DNA from: JAUQQI01 sp040289115
GTDB taxonomy: Bacteria > Chloroflexota > Dehalococcoidia > JAUQQI01
Direction of reading: 5' to 3'
NCBI GenBank assembly: GCA_040289115.1
Contig: PSKS01000064.1
Location: forward strand, 1 to 13,870
DNA length: 13,870 nt
Part shown: piece after piece, positions 8,964 to 13,870 of the stretch
Position numbering within the stretch: the first letter of the stretch is position 1
How the letters are laid out: each line of letters opens with the position of its first letter
The notes under the pieces: generated by a model
Databases searched by the model: none
What the model was told of the DNA's origin: nothing
What the model saw: only the letters and a program-made list of their open reading frames with translations
Made by a program: the position numbers and the translations under genes

Positions 8964-8969
8964 ATTATA
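8964..8969 (-). promoter_or_regulatory. TATAAT close to the start of the 377-aa gene
   Basis: The minus strand reads TATAAT exactly, with 12 nt to the ATG at 8951. A transcript would begin only about 5 nt before the ATG, i.e. be nearly leaderless. No -35 is present 16-18 nt upstream, and the region is otherwise GC-rich. It could be chance. Confidence 0.3.
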
Positions 8970-8995
8970 CCTGCCGGTGGGACCCGGGGGCGGTC

Positions 8996-9925
8996 CTAAA
9001 GCCGGACCGGCTCGGGGCCGGGCAGGGCGGCCTCAATCTCAGCCCGGGTGGCCAGGGAGTTCATCGCCCCGAGCCGGGTAACCGAGAGGCCGGCGGCCAC
9101 GTTGGCGACCCGCAGGGCCCACCATAAATCGGCCCCCAAGGCCAGGGCGGCCGCCAAGCCCCCAACGTAGGCATCCCCGGCAGCGGTGGTGTCCCGGGCC
9201 TGGACCGGCAGGGCGGGCAGGTGGAACTCCCCTTCCGAGACGGCCACCACGGAACCTTTGGCCCCTAAAGTGACGATGGCGGCCCGCCGCACCCCCATGG
9301 CCAAGAGCCGGCGGGCCGCCTGCCGGGCCGAGGGAATGTCGACAACCGGGACCCCCGTCAGGGCCGCGGCCTCGGTTTCATTGGGGGTGACGATGTCGGC
9401 CAGGCTGACCAGTTCGGCCGCGCCAGCCACCGCCGGGGCCGGGTCGAAGATGACCACCGCCCCCGCCTGCCGCCCGAAACTCAAGGCGGCCCGGGCGGTC
9501 TCCAGGGGGATCTGCAGCTCCACCGTCACGACCCGAGCCCGCCGGAAGGCTCCGGTCGCGGCCTCAACGTCGGCCGGTGAGAGGCAGGCGTTGGCCCCGG
9601 GGGCATAGGCAATCACATTGGTGCCCTGAGAGTCTACAAAAATGAGGGCCACCCCGGACCGGACCCCCGGCTGGCGGCGGACGTATCGGCGGCTGACCCG
9701 GGCCTGCTTAAAGGTTTCAAGGAGCTGCCGGCCAAAGTCATCCTGCCCCACCTTGCCGACAAAGGCAACTTTTCCCCCGGCAAGGCGGGCGGCAACGGCC
9801 TGGTTCGCCCCCTTTCCCCCCGGTACGATGACCAGCTCCCGGCCGGTAACGGTTTCGCCGGGCACGGGCAAACGGGGCACCTCGACCACCAGGTCGATGT
9901 TGGCGGCCCCAACGGAAACGATCAA
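8996..9925 (-). CDS. rbsK: ribokinase-family (PfkB) sugar kinase
   Basis: This is a PfkB-family kinase with ribokinase features. It has VSVGAANIDLVVEVPRLPVP at the N-terminus, the substrate motif GGKGANQAVAA (residues 36-46) and the family signature DTTAAGDAYVGGLAAALA with likely catalytic base Asp251. Ribokinase phosphorylates D-ribose to ribose 5-phosphate; other furanose substrates, including nucleosides, are known in the family. I chose the TTG at 9925 as start (read as fMet-Ile-Val-Ser-Val-Gly), giving 309 aa, the length of E. coli ribokinase. It has a weak GGCGG 7 nt upstream. A longer frame begins with another TTG at 10024, but its 33 extra residues have no family similarity and run across the start of the divergent YbaK gene. 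GDAYVGG and AAGLSVTRLGA support the C-terminal ATP-site fold. It heads a minus-strand run of six genes. Ribose specificity is inferred. Confidence 0.85.
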   Translation of the reverse strand: MIVSVGAANIDLVVEVPRLPVPGETVTGRELVIVPGGKGANQAVAARLAGGKVAFVGKVGQDDFGRQLLETFKQARVSRRYVRRQPGVRSGVALIFVDSQGTNVIAYAPGANACLSPADVEAATGAFRRARVVTVELQIPLETARAALSFGRQAGAVVIFDPAPAVAGAAELVSLADIVTPNETEAAALTGVPVVDIPSARQAARRLLAMGVRRAAIVTLGAKGSVVAVSEGEFHLPALPVQARDTTAAGDAYVGGLAAALALGADLWWALRVANVAAGLSVTRLGAMNSLATRAEIEAALPGPEPVRL

Positions 9926-9997
9926 CCCTTTCCCGCCGCGGTCGGCAACCGCCTGATAAAGGACCGGTGCCCGACCACCCCAGACCGGAGATTTGCT

Positions 9998-10362
9998 GTG
10001 CACCCGAAAGCCAGACAAGTACAAGAGGCCTTGGACCAGCTGGACATCCCAGGCCGAGTAGTGGAGCTCCCCGCCGACACCCGGACCCCGGCCGAGGCGG
10101 CCGCGGCCGTCGGGACCACCCCGACCCGGGTCGCCAAAAGCCTTGTCTTTCCCACCGCCGACAACGAGCCGATCCTGGTCATCGCCTCAGGGGCTAACCG
10201 GGTGGACGTGACAAAGCTTGCCCGGGAAGTCGGCAAGCCGGTGCATCTCGCCGACGCAGATACCGTCAAACAAACAGGTCACCGGCTTTAGTATCGGCGG
10301 GGTTCCCCCGTCGGCCACGCGGTTCAGCCCTTAACCCTAATCGACCAGAACCTGCTGCTAGC
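9998..10362 (+). pseudogene. decayed YbaK/ProX-type aminoacyl-tRNA trans-editing gene
   Basis: The frame opens at GTG 9998 with GGAG 7 nt upstream and encodes a YbaK/ProX N-terminal region: QVQEALDQLDIPGRVVELPA, then TPTRVAKSLVFPTADNEPIL and SGANRVDVTKLAREVGKPV. Family members hydrolyse mischarged tRNA, for example Cys-tRNAPro. At about 10271-10280 the frame is lost: frame 2 ends at a TAG (10289-10291), while frame 3 carries the expected TGFSIGGVPP. Near the C5 run at 10305-10309 the family sequence returns to frame 2 (VGHAVQPLTLIDQNLL). After about 10362 the expected final 30 or so residues (the AAGTP-type end) are absent and unrelated sequence begins. Two frame lesions plus a missing 3' end point to a real pseudogene rather than a single read error. 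It is divergent from the ribokinase gene, with 72 nt between starts. Confidence 0.75.
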
Positions 10363-10684
10363 CGGTCCGGCTCCAGGTAGTCGATCCCGAGCACCAGGTG
10401 GTCCGCAGACGGGAGGTGCGCCAACTATTGCGCCCACCTCACAAAATCCAGCCTCAAGGTGAATGCACGGGCAGGGCGACCCGCTTCCCACTCGCAGCTA
10501 TGGACCAGGTCCACAAGGTTAACAGCCGACAGCTGCTCACGCAGCCGTTTAGCCCTTTTTGTCACGGCCCAGTCTTGCTGGAAACTGCCCCGTAAGCGGC
10601 AAATTGCAGCATCGCGGGCAAATCTGCCCGAATCTGCCGGGACTCTCGCCCGGCCAACCTCGAACCTGCGACTCCTTTGTCACC
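10363..10684. other. 322-bp unassigned stretch between the YbaK remnant and the acyl-CoA dehydrogenase gene
   Basis: No recognisable gene fills this stretch. It begins where YbaK similarity stops and ends at the stop of the minus-strand acyl-CoA dehydrogenase. It contains an imperfect inverted repeat, GAGGTGCGC (10413-10421) against GCGCCCACCTC (10430-10440), and the short palindrome-like GGGCAAATCTGCCC near 10617-10630. Neither is followed by a T-run. The minus strand is open without a stop for about 85 codons (10679 to 10425). The segment may be the scar of a mobile or accessory insertion (inference). Confidence 0.4.
10425..10565 (-). CDS. possible 46-aa small ORF, unknown
   Basis: A GTG at 10565 opens a 46-codon frame ending in TAG at 10427-10425. 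The product starts VTKRAKRLREQLSAVNLVDL and ends ARAFTLRLDFVRWAQ. It has a basic N-terminus, alternating hydrophobic and charged residues, and three aromatic or Trp positions. This looks more protein-like than other small frames here. The same frame stays open upstream to about 10679 but lacks a standard start there. After the TAG, sense-like sequence continues (ADHLVLGIDYLEPDRLA). No convincing Shine-Dalgarno is present. It could be a small protein or a fragment of a larger broken gene. I do not recognise it. Confidence 0.3.
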   Translation of the reverse strand: MTKRAKRLREQLSAVNLVDLVHSCEWEAGRPARAFTLRLDFVRWAQ

Positions 10685-11863
10685 CTAGCGGGGGAGGCCG
10701 AGGCCGCGGATGGCGATGATGTTGCGCTGGACCTCCGAGGTCCCGGCCGCGATGGTGGACGCGAAGGACGTAAGGTACATCCGTTCGATCCGGCCTTTCA
10801 GGGGCGCCCACTTGGACTTCGGCTCCAGTTGGCCGTAAAGGCCCAGGACCTGCATCCCGGTGTTGGCCAGCCGCTGGGTAAGCTCGGTGCCAAATAATTT
10901 CGACATAGACGATTCATAGTTGGGGATAAGGCCACGGGCCTGCATGGAAGCCACCCGGTAGGCCAGCATCCGGGCGACCTCCACCTCGATGGCCATCTCG
11001 GCCAGCTTGTGCCGGACCACCGGGTCCCGGGCGAGGGGTCGGCCGTTGCGGGTGGCATCTTTCGTGAAGGCGACCAGCTCCTCCAGGGTCCGGCGGCCGC
11101 CGGCGGCGTACTGGACCCCTGACCGCTCGAAGTCCAGGGTAGTCATCATCGCGTACCAGCCCCGGTCCTTCTCCCCGATCATGTTGGTGCGGGGGACCCG
11201 GACGCCGTCGAAGAAGACCTGATTGAACGAATGGATGTCGGCCATGTTGTAGATGGGCTGGACGGTGATCCCCGGCCGGTCCATCTCCACCATAAATAGG
11301 GAGATGCCCCGGTGCTTGGGAACATCGGGGTTGGTCCGGGCCCCCAGCAGGCACCACTGGGCCCGGTGGGCGTTGGTGGTCCAGATCTTCGTCCCGGTGA
11401 TGACGAAATAGTCGCCGTCTTCGACGGCCCGGGTCTGAAGGGAGGCCAAATCGGAGCCGGCGTTGGGCTCTGAGAAGCCCTGACACCAGGTGACCTCCCC
11501 CCGGGCGATCAGGGGCAGGTGGTAGCGCTTTTGCTCCTCGGTGCCGTGGACAATAATGGTTGGGCCGACAAAGTTTATACCGAAGGAGCTCGGCCCGAGG
11601 GGGGCCCGCCAGTAGGCCATCTCCTCGTTGAAGATAAGCTGCTCGATGAAGGAGCGGGCCTGACCCCCGTATTCTTTGGGCCAGGCGACCGTAAGCCAGC
11701 CCTTCTGCCCTAATTTTCTGTTAAACTGGACGGCAAACCGCCACTGCTCGTCCGAGTCAGCCTCCTCGAGGCCGCTTTCGACTTCTGGCGGCAGCTCTTG
11801 ACGCAGAAACTGCCGAATCTCATTACGCCAGTTAATCTCGGCTTCCGTTAGCCTGAAGTCCAT
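10685..11863 (-). CDS. acyl-CoA dehydrogenase family protein
   Basis: This 392-aa flavoenzyme has the full acyl-CoA dehydrogenase fold: an N-terminal helical domain, the FAD/substrate signature GFSEPNAGSDLASLQTRA (129-146) with GTKIWTTNAHRA (157-168) in the beta domain, and a C-terminal helical domain ending GTSEVQRNIIAIRGLGLPR. It would oxidise an acyl-CoA to the 2-enoyl-CoA with FAD as cofactor, passing electrons to an ETF. The residue aligned with the catalytic Glu376 of medium-chain enzymes, just before GTSE, is Ala373. A Glu occurs at 246 in TLDFERSGV, the helix position used as base in isovaleryl- and long-chain acyl-CoA dehydrogenases, so activity is likely kept. The ATG at 11863 follows AAGGAGG with 6 nt spacing, and the gene overlaps the 126-aa gene by 16 bp. 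No ETF, thiolase or CoA ligase gene is nearby, so the substrate is unknown. Confidence 0.93.
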   Translation of the reverse strand: MDFRLTEAEINWRNEIRQFLRQELPPEVESGLEEADSDEQWRFAVQFNRKLGQKGWLTVAWPKEYGGQARSFIEQLIFNEEMAYWRAPLGPSSFGINFVGPTIIVHGTEEQKRYHLPLIARGEVTWCQGFSEPNAGSDLASLQTRAVEDGDYFVITGTKIWTTNAHRAQWCLLGARTNPDVPKHRGISLFMVEMDRPGITVQPIYNMADIHSFNQVFFDGVRVPRTNMIGEKDRGWYAMMTTLDFERSGVQYAAGGRRTLEELVAFTKDATRNGRPLARDPVVRHKLAEMAIEVEVARMLAYRVASMQARGLIPNYESSMSKLFGTELTQRLANTGMQVLGLYGQLEPKSKWAPLKGRIERMYLTSFASTIAAGTSEVQRNIIAIRGLGLPR

Positions 11864-12228
11864 CGGCTTCCTCCTTGCGGGGGTTGCTCCAGGGCCTTGG
11901 CAACCGCGACTAAGGCCATGTAAGCATACGCGATGAATTCGGCTGGGGTCAAATCAAGGGGCTTTAAGTTCTCGATTCGCTCGGGACTGAAGGAATCGCC
12001 CACCAGGCTTATTTCGTACTCGTAAAGCTTCCCGTCCGGAGCAAGAACCACACAGCCGAGCCCGGCCCGGCCGGCCCCTGGCGGAGGAACCTCCAGGGTT
12101 TCAAACTCGGCCCCGGGAAACCTGGGGAAGGGCTTCAGCCGGGCCGCCGCCAGACACAGGAGGTCGGCCAGTCGGGATGCCGTCTCGGCAAGGATTGCGT
12201 CGGCTTGGTAGACCAGGTCCTTACCCAT
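11848..12228 (-). CDS. hypothetical protein, 126 aa, coupled to the acyl-CoA dehydrogenase
   Basis: I do not recognise this protein. It is small and acidic-to-neutral, with an N-terminal helical stretch (YQADAILAETASRLADLLCLAAARL), a Pro/Gly-rich middle, a beta-like segment (GCVVLAPDGKLYEYEIS) and a C-terminal helix (TPAEFIAYAYMALVAVAKALEQ). No signal peptide or metal motif is seen. Its last 16 bases overlap the start of the acyl-CoA dehydrogenase gene and contain that gene's strong Shine-Dalgarno, so translation of the two is coupled. That suggests a partner or accessory role for the flavoenzyme (inference). The ATG at 12228 is preceded by a TATAAT with only 10 nt between, and by no convincing Shine-Dalgarno beyond GGGCGG directly adjacent to the start. 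Codon use resembles that of its neighbours. Confidence 0.7.
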   Translation of the reverse strand: MGKDLVYQADAILAETASRLADLLCLAAARLKPFPRFPGAEFETLEVPPPGAGRAGLGCVVLAPDGKLYEYEISLVGDSFSPERIENLKPLDLTPAEFIAYAYMALVAVAKALEQPPQGGSRWTSG

Positions 12229-12238
12229 CCGCCCATAA

Positions 12239-12244
12239 ATTATA
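12239..12244 (-). promoter_or_regulatory. TATAAT close to the start of the 126-aa gene
   Basis: The minus strand reads TATAAT, with 10 nt to the ATG at 12228, placing a start site about 3-4 nt before the codon. The best -35-like match about 17 nt upstream (CTGTAA) is poor and overlaps the 13-bp palindrome at 12256-12268. A leaderless promoter is possible. Confidence 0.35.
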
Positions 12245-12255
12245 GCCCACCCCTG

Positions 12256-12268
12256 GTCTGTTACAGAC
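12256..12268. repeat. 13-bp inverted repeat GTCTGT-T-ACAGAC
   Basis: A perfect 6-bp inverted repeat with a one-base centre covers the stop codon of the radical SAM gene and lies 11 nt upstream of the TATAAT of the 126-aa gene. Its position fits an operator over a weak -35 region. It is too tight to be a hairpin terminator. Confidence 0.35.
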
Positions 12269-13166
12269 GGCCGACCTCGAGGGGCAATGGTAGTTGGCGT
12301 CCAAGCGGGGCGGGCCGCGGCGGTGGGGTTTTAAAGCTCACCCGGGCCGCCAGCGCCTCCACCCGCGCCGCCACCTCCCGGCGGTAGGAGGGCGGGGGGT
12401 TGGGGCCGCCGGCATAGAGGGCTTGGTAATAGGGCCGAAGGCCCGGAAACTGACGGCCGACCTGCTCCAAGAAAAATTCCTTGATACCCGGCCCCAGCCG
12501 GAGCACCCCGGGGTAGACCCCGGCGGCCCCGTGGTCGGCGGCCGCTCGGATGACGGCCCCAAGATCCTCCGGGCGGTCAGTGAGCCCCGGCAGGATGGGG
12601 GCCACAAAGACGTTCACCCGGATTCCGGCCGACGCCAGCCGTTCGACCGCCCGTAATCGGCTGGCCGGGGCTGGGGTGTGGGGCTCCAGCCGACGCCAGA
12701 CCTCCGGCCGCAGGCTTATCAGGCTTATGTTCACGGCGAAGTCCGCCGCCCGGGTAAGCTCCTGGAAAAGGTCGATATCCCGTACGACCAGGGTTCCCTT
12801 GGTGGTGAGGGATAAGGGGTTCGCCCGCCGGGCAAAAACTTCCAGGCAGCGGCGGGTGACCCGGTAGCGGGCCTCCACCGGCTGGTAGGGGTCGGTGGCG
12901 GTGCCAATGGCGACCAGCTCCCGCTTCCAGCCGGGCCGGGAAAGCTCGGCCCGCAGGACCTCCGGCAGGTTGACCTTAACAAAGATCACCCGCTCGAAGT
13001 CGGCGGCCAGGTCGAGGTCGTAATAGGTGTGGGTGATGCGGGCGTAGCAGTACCCGCAGCCGTGGCGGCAGCCCCGGTAGGGGTTAAGGGACCAGCGGAA
13101 CGGCATCCCCTCGACCCGGTTAAGGGCCGCCTTGACCCGAACTTCAACATACTCGGCACGACCCAT
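12261..13166 (-). CDS. SPL-like radical SAM protein
   Basis: This 301-aa protein has the motif NPYRGCRHGCGYCYA. Cys33, Cys37 and Cys40 form the CxxxCxxC site that binds the [4Fe-4S] cluster cleaving S-adenosylmethionine. The NPY-G-C-HGC-YCYAR context, with GTATDPYQPVEARYRVTR and LTTKGTLVVRDIDLF downstream, is characteristic of the Rv2578c/SPL-like radical SAM group, annotated as spore photoproduct lyase-related. True SplB is longer and has an extra conserved C-terminal Cys; none is seen in the C-terminal third here, so it is unlikely to be a classical photoproduct lyase. The reaction is unknown. I chose ATG 13166 (MGRAEYVEVRVKAALN), with AGGCGG about 5 nt upstream. A GTG at 13196 would place 10 more residues inside the predicted promoter. 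A strong promoter with an operator-like palindrome precedes it, and the 126-aa and acyl-CoA dehydrogenase genes follow on the same strand. Confidence 0.87.
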   Translation of the reverse strand: MGRAEYVEVRVKAALNRVEGMPFRWSLNPYRGCRHGCGYCYARITHTYYDLDLAADFERVIFVKVNLPEVLRAELSRPGWKRELVAIGTATDPYQPVEARYRVTRRCLEVFARRANPLSLTTKGTLVVRDIDLFQELTRAADFAVNISLISLRPEVWRRLEPHTPAPASRLRAVERLASAGIRVNVFVAPILPGLTDRPEDLGAVIRAAADHGAAGVYPGVLRLGPGIKEFFLEQVGRQFPGLRPYYQALYAGGPNPPPSYRREVAARVEALAARVSFKTPPPRPAPLGRQLPLPLEVGRL

Positions 13167-13186
13167 CGGCGCCGCCTTTCGACCAA

Positions 13187-13215
13187 ATATTAGCACATAT
13201 GTGCGATTGGGTCAA
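13187..13215 (-). promoter_or_regulatory. sigma-70 promoter of the radical SAM gene
   Basis: On the minus strand a -35 TTGACC (13215-13210) and a -10 TAATAT (13192-13187) are separated by exactly 17 nt, and the -10 is extended by TGC. Transcription would begin near 13180, leaving a 5' leader of about 14 nt that carries the AGGCGG ribosome site. This is the best promoter match in the window. Confidence 0.75.
13193..13204. promoter_or_regulatory. operator-like 12-bp palindrome GCACATATGTGC
   Basis: A perfect palindrome fills most of the -35/-10 spacer of the radical SAM promoter, the classic place for a repressor to block polymerase. It resembles the Gram-positive LexA (DinR) box CGAACATATGTTCG with symmetric substitutions. 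The identity of the regulator is inference. Confidence 0.55.
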
Positions 13216-13516
13216 GGGACGCCTTACTTTCACCGCTAAAAGGCCCGTCGGTTCGCCTATGGGCAGGCCCTTAGAACCCGCTTTCGTTACCCCGCACCCA
13301 GCCTTATAATAACCGCCACCGAAAACCGCGGCCTTCCGAGCGGAGGCTGGCAGAAGCCAAAAGCCTTGCACCACAAGGAGAGCCAGCAGATGGGTCCCGG
13401 TGTGGGTGCAGTCCCGGCACGGGCCGGCCCTCGGCCACCCTCCAGCCGGGCTACAGCCTCCACGGCCTGCTCTTCCAGGCGGATTTCGGCCGGTCAAAGG
13501 CCCGCCAGCTGCCCTG
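13205..13516. other. stretch without an assignable gene
   Basis: Between the radical SAM promoter region and the transposase remnant I find no gene I can support. Open frames on both strands lack family features and read like G/R/P shadows. A minus-strand piece (AEIRLEEQAVEAVARLEG, about 13440-13500) is protein-like and may be further debris of the same or another element. A plus-strand TATAAT at 13305-13310 has no -35 and no gene downstream. Confidence 0.35.
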
Positions 13517-13870
13517 AACCAGTCCGAGCTGGTGGCCAAAGACCGCCACCATTAAGGGGGCTTCGGCGTCCCACTTGCTGCCCCGCAAGACCTTCTCAGC
13601 AAAGCTTATCCGCTTTAAGCCAGCGTGACCGGCAGGTCCAGCCAACAAAGTAGGGTCCTTAAAGTGGCCGGGATCCGGTTGCGATGAAAGGGCAGATGCC
13701 CGGTAAGATGGTCCGAATGGGCCCTGGCCCAGAGCCACATTCCTCGAAGCGAGGACTGCCCGTTGATGGCGGCTAAGATGAGGGCTATCAGGAGGCTCTG
13801 GATAGGGTAGCGGCGCCCGTGCTTGCCCTGGGGTCAGGGATGGCGGCCAGCACATCGAGTAAACTTCGCC
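13517..13870 (-). pseudogene. ISAs1-like transposase remnant, 5'-truncated by the window end, frameshifted
   Basis: Three minus-strand segments in different frames match one transposase type in order. From 13868 comes SLLDVLAAIPDPRAS. From 13812 comes RYPIQSLLIALILAAINGQS, followed by SLRGMWLWARAHSD and RIPATLRTLLCWLD, ending in TAA at 13617-13615. Then come VLRGSKWDAEAPLMVAVFGH and QLGLV. The first two parts correspond to the N-terminal DDE_Tnp_1-associated domain and the third to the DGKTLRGS region that opens the catalytic domain in ISAs1-family transposases. Only about 15-20 residues separate LRTLLCWLD from VLRGSK, where intact proteins have several tens, so an internal deletion is likely on top of two frame changes. 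The rest of the catalytic core beyond LGLV is not recognisable. Terminal inverted repeats were not identified. It is a dead insertion-sequence fragment. Confidence 0.68.

Noticed and set aside
10658..10672. tRNA T-arm-like GTCGCAGGTTCGAGG on the minus strand
   Set aside because: The following bases do not pair to close a T-stem, and no acceptor or anticodon arms can be drawn.
13305..13310. Plus-strand TATAAT
   Set aside because: No -35 at 16-18 nt and no supported plus-strand gene downstream.
13144..13539. 131-codon minus-strand frame containing CRDCTHTGTH
   Set aside because: The Cys pair is not part of a recognisable motif, the frame runs through the radical SAM promoter into its start region, and composition is shadow-like.

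Overview
The window is GC-rich bacterial DNA, roughly two-thirds G+C by eye. It has clear Shine-Dalgarno sites (GGAGG type) and sigma-70-like promoter elements, and genes are mostly packed with small gaps or overlaps. The gene set (secreted GH67-like hydrolase, MshA-like glycosyltransferase, PIG-L deacetylase, SHMT, dCTP deaminase-type protein, ribokinase, acyl-CoA dehydrogenase, SPL-type radical SAM protein) would fit a high-GC Firmicute or a related thermophile-type lineage. That placement is inference only; no rRNA or other phylogenetic marker is present.

Layout. (1) 1-3793, plus strand: the 3' part of a DUF2079-type multispanning membrane protein, whose frame is broken at a C7 run (1480-1486) and resumes to a stop at 1693. 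Six bases later starts an exported glycoside hydrolase with GH67 (alpha-glucuronidase) features. (2) 9925-3782, minus strand: six co-oriented genes: ribokinase-family kinase, an unrecognised 377-aa protein with a nucleotidyltransferase-like N-terminal half, glyA (SHMT), a dCTP deaminase/dUTPase-fold protein, an MshA-like GT4 glycosyltransferase and a PIG-L/LmbE deacetylase. A hairpin and an extended -10 element at 5770-5811 probably split this run into two units. The hydrolase and the deacetylase genes meet tail to tail and overlap by 12 bp. (3) 9998-10684: a decayed YbaK/ProX trans-editing gene on the plus strand with two frame lesions and a lost 3' end, followed by about 320 bp of unassigned DNA with one plausible tiny minus-strand ORF. 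(4) 13166-10685, minus strand: an SPL-like radical SAM gene with the best promoter in the window (TTGACC-17-TAATAT, with a perfect 12-bp palindrome inside the spacer), then an unknown 126-aa gene that overlaps an acyl-CoA dehydrogenase gene by 16 bp. (5) 13517-13870: a frameshifted, internally deleted transposase remnant (ISAs1-like) running off the window end.

How the genes may work together. SHMT (one-carbon units), the dCTP deaminase-type protein (dUMP supply) and a sugar kinase are nucleotide and one-carbon housekeeping functions. The glycosyltransferase and deacetylase form the pair used for GlcNAc-containing small molecules such as mycothiol or bacillithiol precursors, but no ligase gene is present to confirm that. 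I found no CRISPR array, rRNA or tRNA gene, prophage or defence island. The points most worth checking are the operator-like palindrome before the radical SAM gene, the relocated catalytic base in the acyl-CoA dehydrogenase, the unrecognised protein locked to glyA, and the two possible leaderless promoters.
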